The translations under genes were made by a program, and so were the position numbers. This document shows positions 10,507-22,646 of a stretch of DNA of 64,000 nt, piece by piece (within the stretch, counting starts at the first letter, position 1; every line of letters begins with the position of its first letter). Under the pieces are notes generated by a model. It ran no database searches and was not told the origin of the DNA. It was given only the letters and a program-made list of their open reading frames with translations. Source of the stretch: Brachynemurus nebulosus (Eukaryota > Arthropoda > Insecta > Neuroptera > Myrmeleontidae); contig JAPWDM010000015.1 in NCBI GenBank assembly GCA_035578155.1, forward strand, positions 2,126,001-2,190,000, in the 5' to 3' direction.

Positions 10507-12286
10507 ATGAACATGGAAAAAAAAGATTTAGAAAAGTTAATAAGACAAAATGATAGTAGATTACAATATAAAGTAAATGAAAAGAGTAAAAATGAAATTT
10601 GGAAAAAATTTAAATTAATATACATGTCAGAAGTTTTTTCAAATTATGTACGGTGTGACGAGTGTTCAGGAATTTTGTCTTATAATGCAAAAACGGGTAC
10701 GGGTAGTTTAATACGGCATAAGTGCAACATAAACAATAACGTAACTGAGAATATTGTATTATATACAAAAAGGAAAATTCCGGAAAAGGTTCTAAACAGA
10801 ATTGCCCAATATCAAGTAAAATTTATTACAAAAGATTTAAGACCCTTGAACGTAATGGAAGGAGATGGCTTTCTAGAATTAGCAACAGAATTAATTTCAA
10901 TCGGAGCAACATTTGGAAAAAATAATTCTAAAGAAATTTTAAAGAAACGATGGGCATTAACAAATACTATAATGCCTAAACTTTATACAGAAATAAAAGA
11001 AAATATTCAGAAAATTTTAGAAAACTCTAATGTTGCATTTACATCTGACATATGGTCTGATGAATATAATGATCAAAGTTATATTACATTAAGTGCACAT
11101 GTAATAAACGAAGATTTTGTATTAAAAAAATATGTTTTAGCAACACGGCCTATTGATAAAAAGACTGGATTTGATATCCTTAACTTAGTTCGAGTTTGTT
11201 ACAAATCCAGAAAAAAAACTATTTGAAGGGACAATCGTCACCGATAATGGTTCCAATATGATTGCAGCCTTTCGTTTGTATACGCGATTGTCATGCATGT
11301 GTCATAATTTAAATTTATTAATGCAAGACATTCTTAGTGATCAGTCACCAGCCGTTCAAGAAAATCTCTCTCTAATTATAAAATCAGCTAAAGATTTAGT
11401 AAGATATTTTAAAAAATCTCACTTAAATTCGAAATTATCAAAAACTTTAAAACAAGAAGTAAACACTCGGTGGAACTCTCTTTTTGTAATGTTGGAAAGC
11501 ATCTCAGACGTTTATTCTGAGATTCAAGAAATATTACTCGAAAAAAATGAGTTATATCGTCTATTAAATTTAAATCTGGCAACAATCAAAACTATTGTTG
11601 ACTTTTTACGTCAGTTTAAAGAATGTTCGGAACATCTTAGTGGTGACTCATATCCCACAATTAATGATGTTGTTTTATGGCATTATAAATTAAAAAAACA
11701 TTGTCAAGTAAATGCTGAGGATTCTGATTTTATTAAGGATTTAAAAATTCGTATGTTACAACTCTTTGACAATCGATTTCAATTGCAAGATTTACATTAT
11801 ATCAGTTTATTTTTGAACCCAAATTTTAAATCAATGAAATTTTTAAGTCCCGAAAAAAGAAAATTTATCATTGAAACTATAGAAAATATGATTAAAAGTT
11901 ATTTGGAATCTAATGGTAGTACTGACGCTACTGCTACATCGGATGCTCTTTCAAAAGACAAAAATAAAGAAAATAAAACAGAAATTTTTTCTGAATTTCG
12001 AGACTCATCGGATGAAGAAGAGCGGACATATTCTGAAATAAAGATGTATTTGGACTTAAAAATGAGTGAAAAATTTCCTAACACCGACATTTTGCAATTT
12101 TGGAAAGGTGCTGCTCATCTTCCAGTATTACGTCAATTGAGTAAACGGATATTAAATATTCCTGCAAGTTCTGTCACTAGCGAAAGAATATTTTCAACGG
12201 CTGGAAGATTATTAGAAGAACGTAGGACGCGCCTGCTTCCAGAAAATATTGATATAATTCTTTTTTTAAATCAGAATTTGGAATAA
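10507..12286 (+). pseudogene. hAT transposase (Hermes/hobo-like), one frameshift
   Basis: It excises and reinserts the element by a DDE RNase H-like mechanism. The first ATG is at 10507 (MNMEKKDLEK); an upstream non-ATG extension is not needed. A BED-type zinc finger follows (CDECSGIL through LIRHKC). A catalytic-domain aspartate lies in FTSDIWSDEY and another in IVTDNGSN. The C-terminus is a clear hAT dimerisation domain (ASSVTSERIFSTAGRLL). The frame is lost near 11190: FVTNPEKK continues one base off after NLVR. Both halves are otherwise open, giving about 590 residues in total, so inactivation is recent. Confidence 0.9.
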
Positions 12287-12391
12287 AACATTATATAACA
12301 TTCGTTAATTTATGGACTGATTTACCTACTTTAGTTTATAATTAATTAATGTGTATTTTTGTTTTGTTTTTTTAATTTTGTTTAACAATGA

Positions 12392-13293
12392 TTGTTTAAT
12401 AACGTTTTTTTCTTTGGAGTTTTTTTCCACCAATTTAGTTACAGGTTAAAATAATTATTTACATTAAGTTAAAAATCCAATATATATTTCGATCAATAAT
12501 GATCTTTTCAAGGATCTATAATGAATAAAATTAGATATTATAAGTTTGTATAAGATACAACCATATTTAATAGTACATACTTGTATATCTAAATTCACAG
12601 TTCGTGAATTTTGGTCATTATGTATATTTTTTTGTAATAAAATTTAAGTTAAAATATATACAGTTGTTTTCTCTTCAACATTATATTAATGATTAGCAAT
12701 TAATATAGTTATAAATTTATAATTTTTTTAAAACAATAAACTATTGCTTATTGTTTTACGTCCATGTGTCATCATTAACCAATATATAGTTATTTATATG
12801 GAAGTTTTTCTAATAAACTTTTTGAAACTGTAATAAGATAAATTTTCAGTTGTACAGTTTCAAAAAGTTTATTAGAAAAACTTCCATATAAATAACTATA
12901 TATTGGTTAATGATGACACATGGACGTAAAACAATAAGCAATAGTTTATTGTTTTAAAAAAATTATAAATTTATAACTATATTAATTGCTAATCATTAAT
13001 ATAATGTTGAAGAGAAAACAACTGTATATATTTTAACTTAAATTTTATTACAAAAAAATATACATAATGACCAAAATTCACGAACTGTGAATTTAGATAT
13101 ACAAGTATGTACTTTTAAATATGGTTGTATCTTATACAAACTTATAATATCTAATTTTATTCATTATGGATCCTTGAAAAGATCATTATTGATCGAAATA
13201 TATATTGGATTTTTAACTTAATGTAAATAATTATTTTAACCTGTAACTAAATTGGTGGAAAAAAACTCCAAAGAAAAAAACGTTATTAAACAA
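12392..13293. repeat. 441-bp inverted duplication with a 20-nt loop
   Basis: The arms 12392-12832 and 12853-13293 are equal in length and differ at only a few positions by eye. They lie downstream of the transposase stop, inside the hAT element. A transcript across them would form a long double-stranded hairpin. No ORF is present. Confidence 0.85.
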
Positions 13294-14299
13294 ATTATAT
13301 CCACCCAAATCGTCAACACATTAATAACAATGATTGTTTAAATACAAAATAAAGATTTTTTTCACATTCTGATACCAGCGAAACTAAAATAAACAAGCAA
13401 GCGTATGTACTTTTTTGTTGGTTTGAAAACATAATATAATAAAAATAATTATTTTATTAATTAATAATACTTTAAATATAATTTTCTGTATTTTAAATAT
13501 ACATATGTACTTATTGTTATTTGAATTAAACTGAAAATAAATATTTTGTTTATACGTTATACTAATGCCTAATGTCTGTTTTGAATCATACATAAATATG
13601 TATATGTATAAAAAACTGATTAGTACATATTATAAAATTACTGTATTTTGAATTATTTTTTGTTATATCTATATGTATTTGAATAAAAGTTATTTTTTAT
13701 TTTTTTAAGATGTACTTTTTCTTTCATCTTTAAAAATGTTATACAGCTAAACCTTTTTTTGTGCGGTGGATAGGGACCTCATAAAAAAAATATATTCAAA
13801 AACTTCATAAACAGCTATAAAAAGTATAATTCGGTCCAGATTGCAAAAAAAAACTTTTTTTATGCCGTGGATCGGGACCACATAAAAAAAGTTTCATCGA
13901 AAATACATAACTCAGAACGCTCAAAACCTCACTATTTATTTAGAAGTTGCTTTTCTAAACACGATAAAGTATTAATTTACACATGAGAACGTTTTATTTA
14001 ATTTTTATAATATTATGAAAATGCTAAAAAATACATCTGTAAAAAAACTGAATGATGCAATAACTTGTATTCTTATGCAATGTATTGGTTAAATGCTTAA
14101 GAACTATTAAAAATTAACTTTTTCAAAGAAAATTATTACAGTTAATGTTTAATTTTCTTACTTTCTCTTGCCTCTGATTTACATAATGCACTTTAATGGA
14201 AATTTTTTCAAGAACCGAATAAAAAAAGGTGTAGCTGTATATACATTACATACCTATGTGTGTGTAAGCAAAAATATTTTGTTTTTAAAATTTATATTT
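13294..14299. other. Noncoding 3' part of hAT
   Basis: This is AT-rich sequence. A 35-bp motif around GGATAGGGACC is present twice (near 13767 and 13870, the second as GGATCGGGACC), each flanked by A/T runs. No gene is seen. Confidence 0.4.
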
Positions 14300-14604
14300 A
14301 TATATGTGCATGACGTGAGTTACGCCATTCACGAAAAAATACGTGAAGAACGTGAGTCACGGCATTCACGAAAATATACGTGAATGACGTGAGTCACGTT
14401 ATTCACGAAAATATACGTGAAGGACGTGAATCACGTTTGCCTCGTGTCACGACGTGAGTGGCGTGACACGAGGCAAAATATATTTCGTGATCGTGCGTGA
14501 ACAAAAAATGCTAATTTTTATTTTCATGATTGTGCGTGAGCTTTTAAAACCACCTGTGAGCGTGAGTGATCGTGAGAGGAAAAGTACTCACGACAACATC
14601 TCTA
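14300..14604. repeat. Right subterminal tandem repeats of hAT
   Basis: A repeat of about 35 bp (TTCACGAAAATATACGTGAA and relatives, itself palindromic) occurs about four times near 14330-14430, followed by further CGTGA motifs to the tip. Confidence 0.6.
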
Positions 14605-14612
14605 ATAGAAAT

Positions 14613-15505
14613 CACGCTTCGTTACTTGATTTAACCCTCTGAAGTCGATGCAGACCCTGACCTTAGCCTCCCCTGTTGGTGTCTTTTTCGGAACCATAAC
14701 AACCGGTGCCGACCATGGTGATGTTGAGTTCTTGATAACCCCTTCCTTGAGCATCTTTTGAATATTCTCCTGTAGAATCTGTCGTTGTGCATGCGGGACT
14801 CGGTACGGAGCTTTAGAAATAGGTTTGAACATTTTCTGTAATTATTCTATGTTTAATCCCAACGGCTTCCCCTAGTTTGTCTCCTTCGAGAAGAAATATA
14901 TCCCTATATTCGCATAATAATTTAAGTAGGAGCTCTTTGCTAGTTCCATCCAGGTGCCTTAAATCGATGCAATCCTCCAATAACGCTTCTTCCGCTTTTA
15001 ATTCGGCGTTTACTGTACAGCAATTTATCCCATTTCCCATTTTTCTATTATAATTTGCCCTATTTTTATTCCCTTTGCTTTTATTTAATAATGACGTTGC
15101 GCGCGCATTTATATTTTTCCCTTGTAAATGATTTCCCATATTATATTTATTGTTTCCCTTTAAATTTATAGAGCCCCCATTTGCTGTATTGTTTCCCATT
15201 CCATCCAATTCCGTTTCTTCTGCATATCCTACAATAGTTTTAACTGGAACTTCCAATTCTTGATGGCTTAAATTTACTAAACAAACTCTAACTTCGTTGT
15301 CCTCATTTACGTTATCCATTACACGTGCTGATATAACCCCATGAATAAGTATTTCAGTTGGTTCCACAATAACTGCTTTCGACGTAAGTTCCGAACTAGC
15401 CACACAAACGCATTCGCATCTAGCGGGCAGTAGAAGTCTTTCCTTGAGCGAAACAGGGTAGCGGCCAACTACCTGCTTCTGATCAACACTTAATTTTGGC
15501 CCCAA
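14613..15505 (-). pseudogene. Gypsy A: protease-RT linker and RT N-terminus
   Basis: The segment 14605-14832 reads APYRVPHAQR, then VPKKTPTGEAKVRVCIDFRG, the RT N-terminus that continues at 10079. The segment at 14813-15505 carries the linker before RT (LEDCIDLRHLDG, LLCEYRDIFLLEGDKLG), with an Asn/Gly-rich middle. One frameshift near 14825 separates them. No protease active site or gag is present to the right: similarity stops at about 15508, so the 5' half of the element is missing. Confidence 0.8.
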
Positions 15506-17233
15506 GTTTGCTTATGGAATTTGAAAAATTCCGCAAGCAAACTGACAAACTGAAAGAATAAGAAAATTACCCAAAAAAAAAAAAAAATGTTAAGAGAAAT
15601 GGCACAGGCTAACAACATTGTTTGTACAAAAAAATTTACAAAAATAATATTTAATCAACTTAAAAAATACAAAAATTGAGAATGTAAATTTAGTAAATAC
15701 GAGAATTCAGCTTTCAACTAAGAAATAATTTACAAAAATTTCAGAGACATAAGAAAAAATTTATTTTTATAGTTTTCCTAATCAATTACAAAAAATAATT
15801 TTAAAATGTGTCCAAGTTAGTCACTTATGTATCTACACAAAGGTCATATTACGTCTTTTAAATCTATATACGTACACAGCTTTGTACTTAATTTGAAATA
15901 GAGTAAACCAACAACCAATACATGTATGCATATTAGCAAGATATTAGCCACAGTAGAGTATCAGTATGATTTGTATTATCTATACGGGATATGACCACTT
16001 AAACAATTTTTTTTAAAACAACATAATATTTGCTACGTGACATATACATACACAATATTGTACATTCCACAGAGGCTCATATTTTGTATACACTTTAAAT
16101 CATATCTAATTAGCCTTGTTTCCTGGCTGTGAGATATTTGGACATAAAAATGGACCTCAAAAAAAAAAAAATTTCCCTTTTTTTTTTTTTTTTTTATACA
16201 GCTGAAAGTATTTTCAAACCAAGTACTACGTACATAGTATGTTCCATTTTTTTTTTTTTATTATTATCTTACAAATAAAATGTCACCTTGTGAATATGAT
16301 GGTGAGCGAAATAGGTTTTAATTGTATTTGGGTTGCCATTAATTTAGCAAAATAATTGAAACTTTACATGACCAATATAATCACTTAGGCCGTGTTTTCA
16401 AAATTTATAAAATTCTTCAAAATTGAATATTAATTAGTTCATAATGCATTCCATAAACAAACGATTCACATAAATCTGATCAATGATTGCTTAAAAATGG
16501 CAAATAGTCTGGCGTAAGTGATAATAAATTGAAAATAATTTTATCAAAATTACAATATTGGGATGATAAAATTTTATCATTAAGCTTATATAAAGTATTA
16601 TTTAAGTATACTTGTAGTCGAATTTGTGGTTGATGTTTAACAAACATGTACAGCACTGACATAAAGAATACATACTTAAAAATATATTTTTCAAATGTTT
16701 ATCAGTTTGGTTTCTCATAAAACTCACTAAACAAATTCAGTCATGTTCCCCATCGTATATATGTTATTATTATTATTATATTATACACGTGGAGGTTTGT
16801 TTTTAATAATGTTCAAGTCGTTTTTTTTTTCTTTTTTTAATAGCAGTTGTCTTTGAAATGGATTAATATTCGTTTCATTATTTTTCGAACACAACTCACT
16901 CTACTAATGTATTATTCTACTTTATTTTCTTTTCAAGAAACAGAAATTGTTGTCTTCATATTGTCACAATAAAGTAAAATACATTTTTTATTTATTGGAT
17001 ATCTTTAATTTTTCCTTCTGTTTAAGTTTATTTAAACTCAAATATATTTGATTTTTAAACTTCTGAATTAGTTTTTAATCAAATTTTAAAGTTTCAATTT
17101 TAAAATACGCGTGTAAAGCATAATCTAGGTATTATGGTAGCACAAACCCACCAAAATTTTAATAGATAAATTTAATATTAAGCGCTTAGTTTTACAATTT
17201 TATTATTATTGCAAAATAATTGTTTTGCAAATT

Positions 17234-17316
<83 letters not shown>

Positions 17317-18222
17317 TGTATATTTTGGAATTTAATTTGTTACATATTAACCCATTTTGGGTCAAATAGTAGTTTATCTAGTTATTCAATTTTAGTCGAA
17401 CTAGATGTTAGTTTCAAAATGTTTTGGTTTATATTTATGTATTCCCAGAATTTTTGGGATAGTTAATTTATTACCTTTTTTTTTAGAGATCAAAAATTTA
17501 TTTTATAATTTTTTAAAAGGATCAAAAATTTATTTCCTGCCCCAATTACGGTAACAGGTTGCAAAAGGTGCCTAATCTTTGGACTTTGATACTTTATTTT
17601 AAAGACTTGGAGTTGTCTAATTGTGTATAAAGGAGGCCAAAACGAATAATTTTGCAAGGATTTGTAGCCGAAACATAAATTTTGCAAGGCATTCGCCCTA
17701 TTTGATAGAGCCAAACGGAATTGCATATGTGTATTTCAGATATACATATGACTAACAATATATAATTTAAAACCCTACGAGATACAGGAATCCACAGGCG
17801 CAATGCCCGGTAGTTGGGTATCATCTGTATCCGGAAACATAATGTTTCTTAATTGTAATTTTTTAGGTTATAGAAAAAATTTTCCTATTAATTTATAATA
17901 AAAAATCCAGAGAGTTGAAACCGACAATGATTTTGCAGTAATTATCCAAAGAGAAATTTATTAGGTTAAATATGAAATAACAATTTATAATATTAAGGGT
18001 AATAACTGTAAACAGCAGTAATTTAATAGAGAATGTTGAAAGAGAAAAAAAAGTACCTAGGTGTAACACTCTATGAATGAATACGGCACATTCTGTATTT
18101 TACCAATTTTTATATTATTTCAAACGTGTATAAGTTAAACCGGTATTGTATATTGGTGAAATGTAATATTTGTATTGCAGTCAAATTTTAAACAGTTATT
18201 GATATTTCGATTAGAATATAAT
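15506..18222. other. 2.7 kb without recognisable genes
   Basis: This is AT-rich sequence. A short hairpin sits at the junction with gypsy A (GTTTGCTTATGGAATT and its near reverse complement, 15508-15545). A (TA)n tract lies at 17236-17312. Part may be the 3' region of gypsy B or the missing 5' end of A, but no LTR, tract or coding segment supports either. Confidence 0.4.
17236..17312. repeat. (TA)n microsatellite
   Basis: About 38 uninterrupted TA units. Confidence 0.95.
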
Positions 18223-19881
18223 TTATGCATTAAACGGTTTTAAATGAATAGCATTATAAACTCCACGGATGATTTTTGAATTTGGGTGAACCAGGACATA
18301 TGTATTTTCATTTTTTACAGATTTAATTTCATAAGGACCTTCAAATAATAGTGCAATTTTTTTTACTATTTTACGTTTAGCGGACGAACGAATATGTGTC
18401 CTGAGCAACACCAAGTCGCCAATGTCATATACTTTAACTTTATGTTGGTCGTGCCTTTTTTTTCTTTCGTTGGCCATTTTAAGTGTATTTTGATAAGCTG
18501 TACTACGTTTCTCTTCTATTGAAATATCTGTCGAATTAGGAAAATTTACAGTTTTGTCAATGGGTGACTCTGGTCTAACACCAAACATAAGTTCGTGAGG
18601 AGGGTATTTTGTTGTATCGTGGAGAGTAAAACTGAGGCATTGTTCCACAAAACCAAAGTACTCAGGCCAAGTTGAATGTTTTTTATGACATAGGGCTCTA
18701 AAAAGTCGATTAATCTCTCGGTTAACTCTCTCTTCAGTATTTGCACGGGGGTTATAAACACTTACGGTGCTGACACGTATACCGGCTGAAATTAGGGCTT
18801 GTTGCCACTTGGGACTAATAAATTGACTGCCGTGATCGGAAATTATCATTTCCATTTTGCCCACTTCCGGGATAAAATTTTTCATTGGATATAGCCTGAC
18901 AAGCTTAGAAAAATTATCTTTTAGTGCAAAAATCATATTGAAGCCGAATTTTCCTTTCGGAAGTGGACCATAGAGGTCGCAAAAGACATGCTGTAACTTT
19001 CTACATGAAATTATAGTTTTCAAGGGTCCCTCTAAATATTGGCTTGGAACTTTACTTTTCTGGCATAGGGCATATTTCTCTACTATCGATTTTACTCTAT
19101 TGAAAAGGTTACCTATATAAAAATGTTGACTAATTAAATAATAGCATTTCTGAGCTCCGAAGTGTCCATACTTTCTGTGATAAAATAATATTATATCATT
19201 TGATATTATTTCGGGAAGTACTATCTGCCAATTTTGTGGAAACAATTCTCTTTTATGGAACAAAATATCTCGATGAATCGTGAAGTTATTACTAAGATTT
19301 TCTATATTATTTAAAACATTACTACAGTAATTATCATTCTCTTGATATGAACGGATATTCTCCAATAATTTAGTAAATTTTTTATCATCAAAATCAACCT
19401 TCATACTGTTTACGTTACAAAATTTTAAACAACTTTCATCAAAATTCGATTCATTATCAGTTATATCTGTTGGTTGGTCTATAAAAACTGAATTAATAAC
19501 AAAATTTTCGGAATTTAGAGAATAACTGTCTGTCTTAGGTGGTGGATTTCTAGAAAAGATGTCTGCCACAAAATTTTCTTGACCTTTGATATATTCGATT
19601 ACAAAATCAAAATCACCCAGTGACAAAAACCAACGCATGCGACGGTTACTCACTACTTTAGCGTTACGGATAAATGAAAGTGATTTGTGGTCAGATTTTA
19701 AAATTACACGATGTCCTAGAACATACATCCTAAATTTCCTAAAGCTAAAAACTACCCCCAATAACTCCTTCTCTGATATTGAAAATTTTCGTTCTAAGTC
19801 TGATAAACTACGTGACGCGAAGCAAATAGGTAAGTGGTTTCCGTGTTCATCAAGCTGATACAAATACCCAGAAATGGCCAT
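18223..19881 (-). CDS. Gypsy B Pol: RNase H and integrase
   Basis: The 552-codon frame starts in RNase H (ICFASRSLSDLERKFSISEKELL, HRVILKSDHKSL). The integrase zinc domain keeps its His pair (YHRKYGHFG), but the first Cys of the C-x-x-C pair reads Tyr (EKYALCQKSK). The catalytic positions appear as FCDLYGPL, ISDHGSQF and ANTEERVN. The stretch between the first and second Asp is about 20 residues shorter than usual, a probable in-frame deletion. A C-terminal LLFEGPYEI segment matches the GPY/F motif. The frame is open, but the enzyme is probably dead. Confidence 0.88.
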   Translation of the reverse strand: MAISGYLYQLDEHGNHLPICFASRSLSDLERKFSISEKELLGVVFSFRKFRMYVLGHRVILKSDHKSLSFIRNAKVVSNRRMRWFLSLGDFDFVIEYIKGQENFVADIFSRNPPPKTDSYSLNSENFVINSVFIDQPTDITDNESNFDESCLKFCNVNSMKVDFDDKKFTKLLENIRSYQENDNYCSNVLNNIENLSNNFTIHRDILFHKRELFPQNWQIVLPEIISNDIILFYHRKYGHFGAQKCYYLISQHFYIGNLFNRVKSIVEKYALCQKSKVPSQYLEGPLKTIISCRKLQHVFCDLYGPLPKGKFGFNMIFALKDNFSKLVRLYPMKNFIPEVGKMEMIISDHGSQFISPKWQQALISAGIRVSTVSVYNPRANTEERVNREINRLFRALCHKKHSTWPEYFGFVEQCLSFTLHDTTKYPPHELMFGVRPESPIDKTVNFPNSTDISIEEKRSTAYQNTLKMANERKKRHDQHKVKVYDIGDLVLLRTHIRSSAKRKIVKKIALLFEGPYEIKSVKNENTYVLVHPNSKIIRGVYNAIHLKPFNA

Positions 19882-21135
19882 GTCCGAAGCATCTTAATTA
19901 ATATAGAATACCTTACTGAAATCGGGATAACTCAATGTCACGGATTCTTTAAACCTGTTTTTCAGTATGTCAAAAGTAGATTGTTCATCTGGCCCATTTT
20001 GCACTCTTTTTTAACAAGTGAGTCAACCTTGCAGTTAGCGAGCTAAAGTCATTAAAAAACGCCGATAAAAATTAAAAAGTCCGAGAACTGACTGCAGCTC
20101 CTTAACACTTTTTGGCGGCTTAATATTTGAAATTGAATTTATTCGATCTTCGTCCATACGTATACCTGATTTTCCAACTATATGTACTAAAAACTTTAAT
20201 TCCTCTTTAAAAAATTCGCATTTACTAAAATTTAACGTTAACCCCGCTGAAGATAATTTTTTCAAAATAATTTCTATATGTTTAAAATGCGAGTCTACAT
20301 CGGACGAACAAATTATAATATCATCAACAAACACGTGACAAAATTCACTAACATCATCGCCAAGAATTTGATCGATGCATTTTCGAAACATGCCAACTGC
20401 CAAGTTCAACCCAAATGGTAATCTTTTGAATTGATATAACTTCCCATTCATAAGAAACCCGGTATATTTCCTGCTTTCGGGGTGCAAAATCACCTGCCAG
20501 AACCCAGATGTTAAGTCAATTGAGGTAAAATATTTTTTCCTTGGAACTTGCCCAGCACATATTCGACCGAAACCGGCGACTCCTTGTCAGAAAATATAAT
20601 TTTGTTTACACTTCGACAGTCCAAAACAAGGCGTATTCGACCAGCCCGTTTAAGCACAACATGTAATGGATTCACAGTAAGCCCTCTAAATAATATACCA
20701 CTTCAACAAACGCTGAGTTTCTCTCTCAACAGCAGGTAACTTTGAGTATGGTATAGGATATGACTTAGACGAGAACGGTTCGTGCTCTCTGACTTTAAAT
20801 TTACACAAAAAATTTTTAGCGGCTCTAGGTTTTTTTGAAAATGACGGTAGAAAATTTTTTAACAATCTAATCAGCCTATACTTTTCGTTTTCAGTTATGT
20901 TTAATAAAGAAACTCGTTCTCTTACTTCATCTACACTGGTAAATAATATTTCGTTATCGAGATTATTATTACTCATATTATTTATACAATATAAATTCTC
21001 AACATCAGTATCCGTACGCATATAAACTAATTTACTCAAGCTACAAATTTTATTAGTTTCTGTTTCTATGTTACTTTTCTTATTACTGAAACCGATTACG
21101 AAATGTTTTTGTTCGTTAGTAAAAGACAATATCAA
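19882..21135 (-). pseudogene. Gypsy B reverse transcriptase, broken
   Basis: The N-terminal segment is at 20686-21135 (LLKNFLPSFSKKP, VREHEPFSSKSYPIP). RT palm motifs at 20035-20493 include FKRLPFGLN and the catalytic box FVDD (CHVFVDDIIICS), with the thumb at LQSVLGLFNFYRRF. Frame changes occur near 20690 and 20500, and near 19885-20035 before RNase H. FVDD is an acceptable variant of YxDD, so the active site is kept although the gene is not. Confidence 0.85.
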
Positions 21136-21162
21136 TTTAGAAAAATCAAGTTTTGCTGTATG

Positions 21163-21537
21163 CTACTCTAACCATTCAGTCCCAATGATGACGTCATACG
21201 CTAAATTTTCTATTAAAAGGCAATGTATTGGTAATATCGTCCCAGATATAGTTGGTTCAATAAAGATTTGATTAGAAATCGGTTTTAATTTCTTTTTTGT
21301 TGCTGTGATAATTAGACATTTGACCGTAGGTAGTAACGGAATAGGTTTACCGGTTTTATCAATGCTAATGTTATTTAATTTTGAATAAGTATCCTTATTT
21401 ATAGCTGAAATATTGCTGCCACTGTCTATGAGTCCAGTTACAGGGTGCCCCAAAAAATTTAAATAAATTAATGGTAATAAAGCTTTGTTATTTTCACTAT
21501 GTATAATGGCTGTTGGTGAATCGATATCTTCGGTCAA
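21163..21537 (-). pseudogene. Gypsy B aspartic protease
   Basis: GLIDSGSNISAINKDTY carries the DSG active-site triad, and LAYDVIIGTEWLE is the downstream ILG-like motif. It precedes the RT segment and cleaves the Gag-Pol precursor in this family. The frame is interrupted on both sides. Confidence 0.82.
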
Positions 21538-21728
21538 ATCTTCTACAAGGCCCCCCGATAGGGTATTACAAATAAATGTTTCTGTTAAGTCAAATGTGTC
21601 AATGAAATTTATTATATTATCGAAATTGGAATTCTTTATGGTAATTTTAGATTCATCTTTGGTATCGGTTTTTAAATTAATTGGTTGTAAACCCGATGAA
21701 TCCGGTGATTCCGTTTCATGGGTACTTA

Positions 21729-22646
21729 TTAGTTTTCCGGATTATTATGCACGTCAGCATGGGTTACTCCCAATACTGGTGCATCTGACCTGGGACATTC
21801 TGTATCTTCAATCTGAATAATTTCGTGATAATTTACATTGTTCATATAATTTCGGTTAATATGGTTATTATTTTGCCTTGATGTATTAAATTGCTGATCA
21901 CGGTTTACCCTATTATGTTGTCGATTATTTTGAAAATTGTTACTAGGAAAATTCTGGTTTCGGACATGGTTCCAATTATTAAAATGTTTATTTCTATTAT
22001 TTTGAAAATAGTGATTATTATTTCTAAATCTATTAGTAGTAGCTGTATTGAAATTTGACTGGTTGTTTTTAAATGTACTTTGGTAGTTATTTGTGTTGTA
22101 TCCATTCTGATTAATCGGAAGATTATTATCGGAAATACTATTGATATTATTTCGGTTTCTGTCATTGGTCACTTGATCATATTGGGGACGATAGTAATTT
22201 CGATTAGAATTAAAATACTGGGCATCAAAATCGGCCAATAATTTTTTTAAATCTCCTATAGATTTACACCCGCACAAAAATCTTCTAATATCGTCAGAAA
22301 AATGGTTAATGAAAATTTTGATAAAATTATCATCACCAATTTGGGCATTTAAATATTTCGTTAATTTGTACCAGTATGTTAAATGATCGACAAATTTTCC
22401 CCTAGGGACAAATTGTCTTCCAAAGTTTGAATAGAAGTCGATTACTATTCTACTTTGTATATCGTTACCCCAATACATATCCAGCAACCAAGTACGGAAG
22501 CTATCATAACTTTTGATATTTTTTTCAATTAATGAAAATTCATTTCTTACTCTAGTACTTAATTTTTTCTTTACAAAGATGATTTTATCTCTATCCTGAT
22601 AATTACTCTCATTAAAAAGTATGTCCAGTTCCTTTACAAAGTCCAC
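21729..22646 (-). CDS. Gypsy B Gag: capsid and Asn-rich tail
   Basis: The first 130 residues are a capsid-like helical domain (SYDSFRTWLLDMYWG, RFLCGCKSIGDLKKL). The rest is a low-complexity tail made mainly of Asn, Arg, Gln, His and Phe, with motifs such as NQNGYNTNNYQ and NNNHYFQNNRN. No CCHC zinc knuckle is present in the tail. It probably binds RNA through its Arg/Asn content. It overlaps the preceding segment by 13 nt in another frame. Confidence 0.75.
   Translation of the reverse strand: MDFVKELDILFNESNYQDRDKIIFVKKKLSTRVRNEFSLIEKNIKSYDSFRTWLLDMYWGNDIQSRIVIDFYSNFGRQFVPRGKFVDHLTYWYKLTKYLNAQIGDDNFIKIFINHFSDDIRRFLCGCKSIGDLKKLLADFDAQYFNSNRNYYRPQYDQVTNDRNRNNINSISDNNLPINQNGYNTNNYQSTFKNNQSNFNTATTNRFRNNNHYFQNNRNKHFNNWNHVRNQNFPSNNFQNNRQHNRVNRDQQFNTSRQNNNHINRNYMNNVNYHEIIQIEDTECPRSDAPVLGVTHADVHNNPEN

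Larger units (their letters stand above)
10088..14604 (+). mobile_element. hAT DNA transposon, complete ends (4.5 kb)
   Basis: The ends are perfect 13-bp inverted repeats (TAGAGATGTTGTC). The duplication is 8 bp, the hAT hallmark, and a BED/hAT-C transposase lies inside. The subterminal 170-300 bp are packed with CGTGA/TCACG repeats. The element sits in the opposite orientation to gypsy A and is younger than it. It contains a long inverted duplication at 12392-13293. Confidence 0.93.
10080..14612. other. 8-bp target-site duplications of the hAT element
   Basis: ATAGAAAT is at 10080-10087 and again at 14605-14612. Deleting the element and one copy rejoins the RT reading frame of gypsy A. Confidence 0.9.

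Noticed and set aside
15508..15545. Short hairpin next to gypsy A as a possible transposon end
   Set aside because: The stem is short and imperfect and no duplication or partner end was found.
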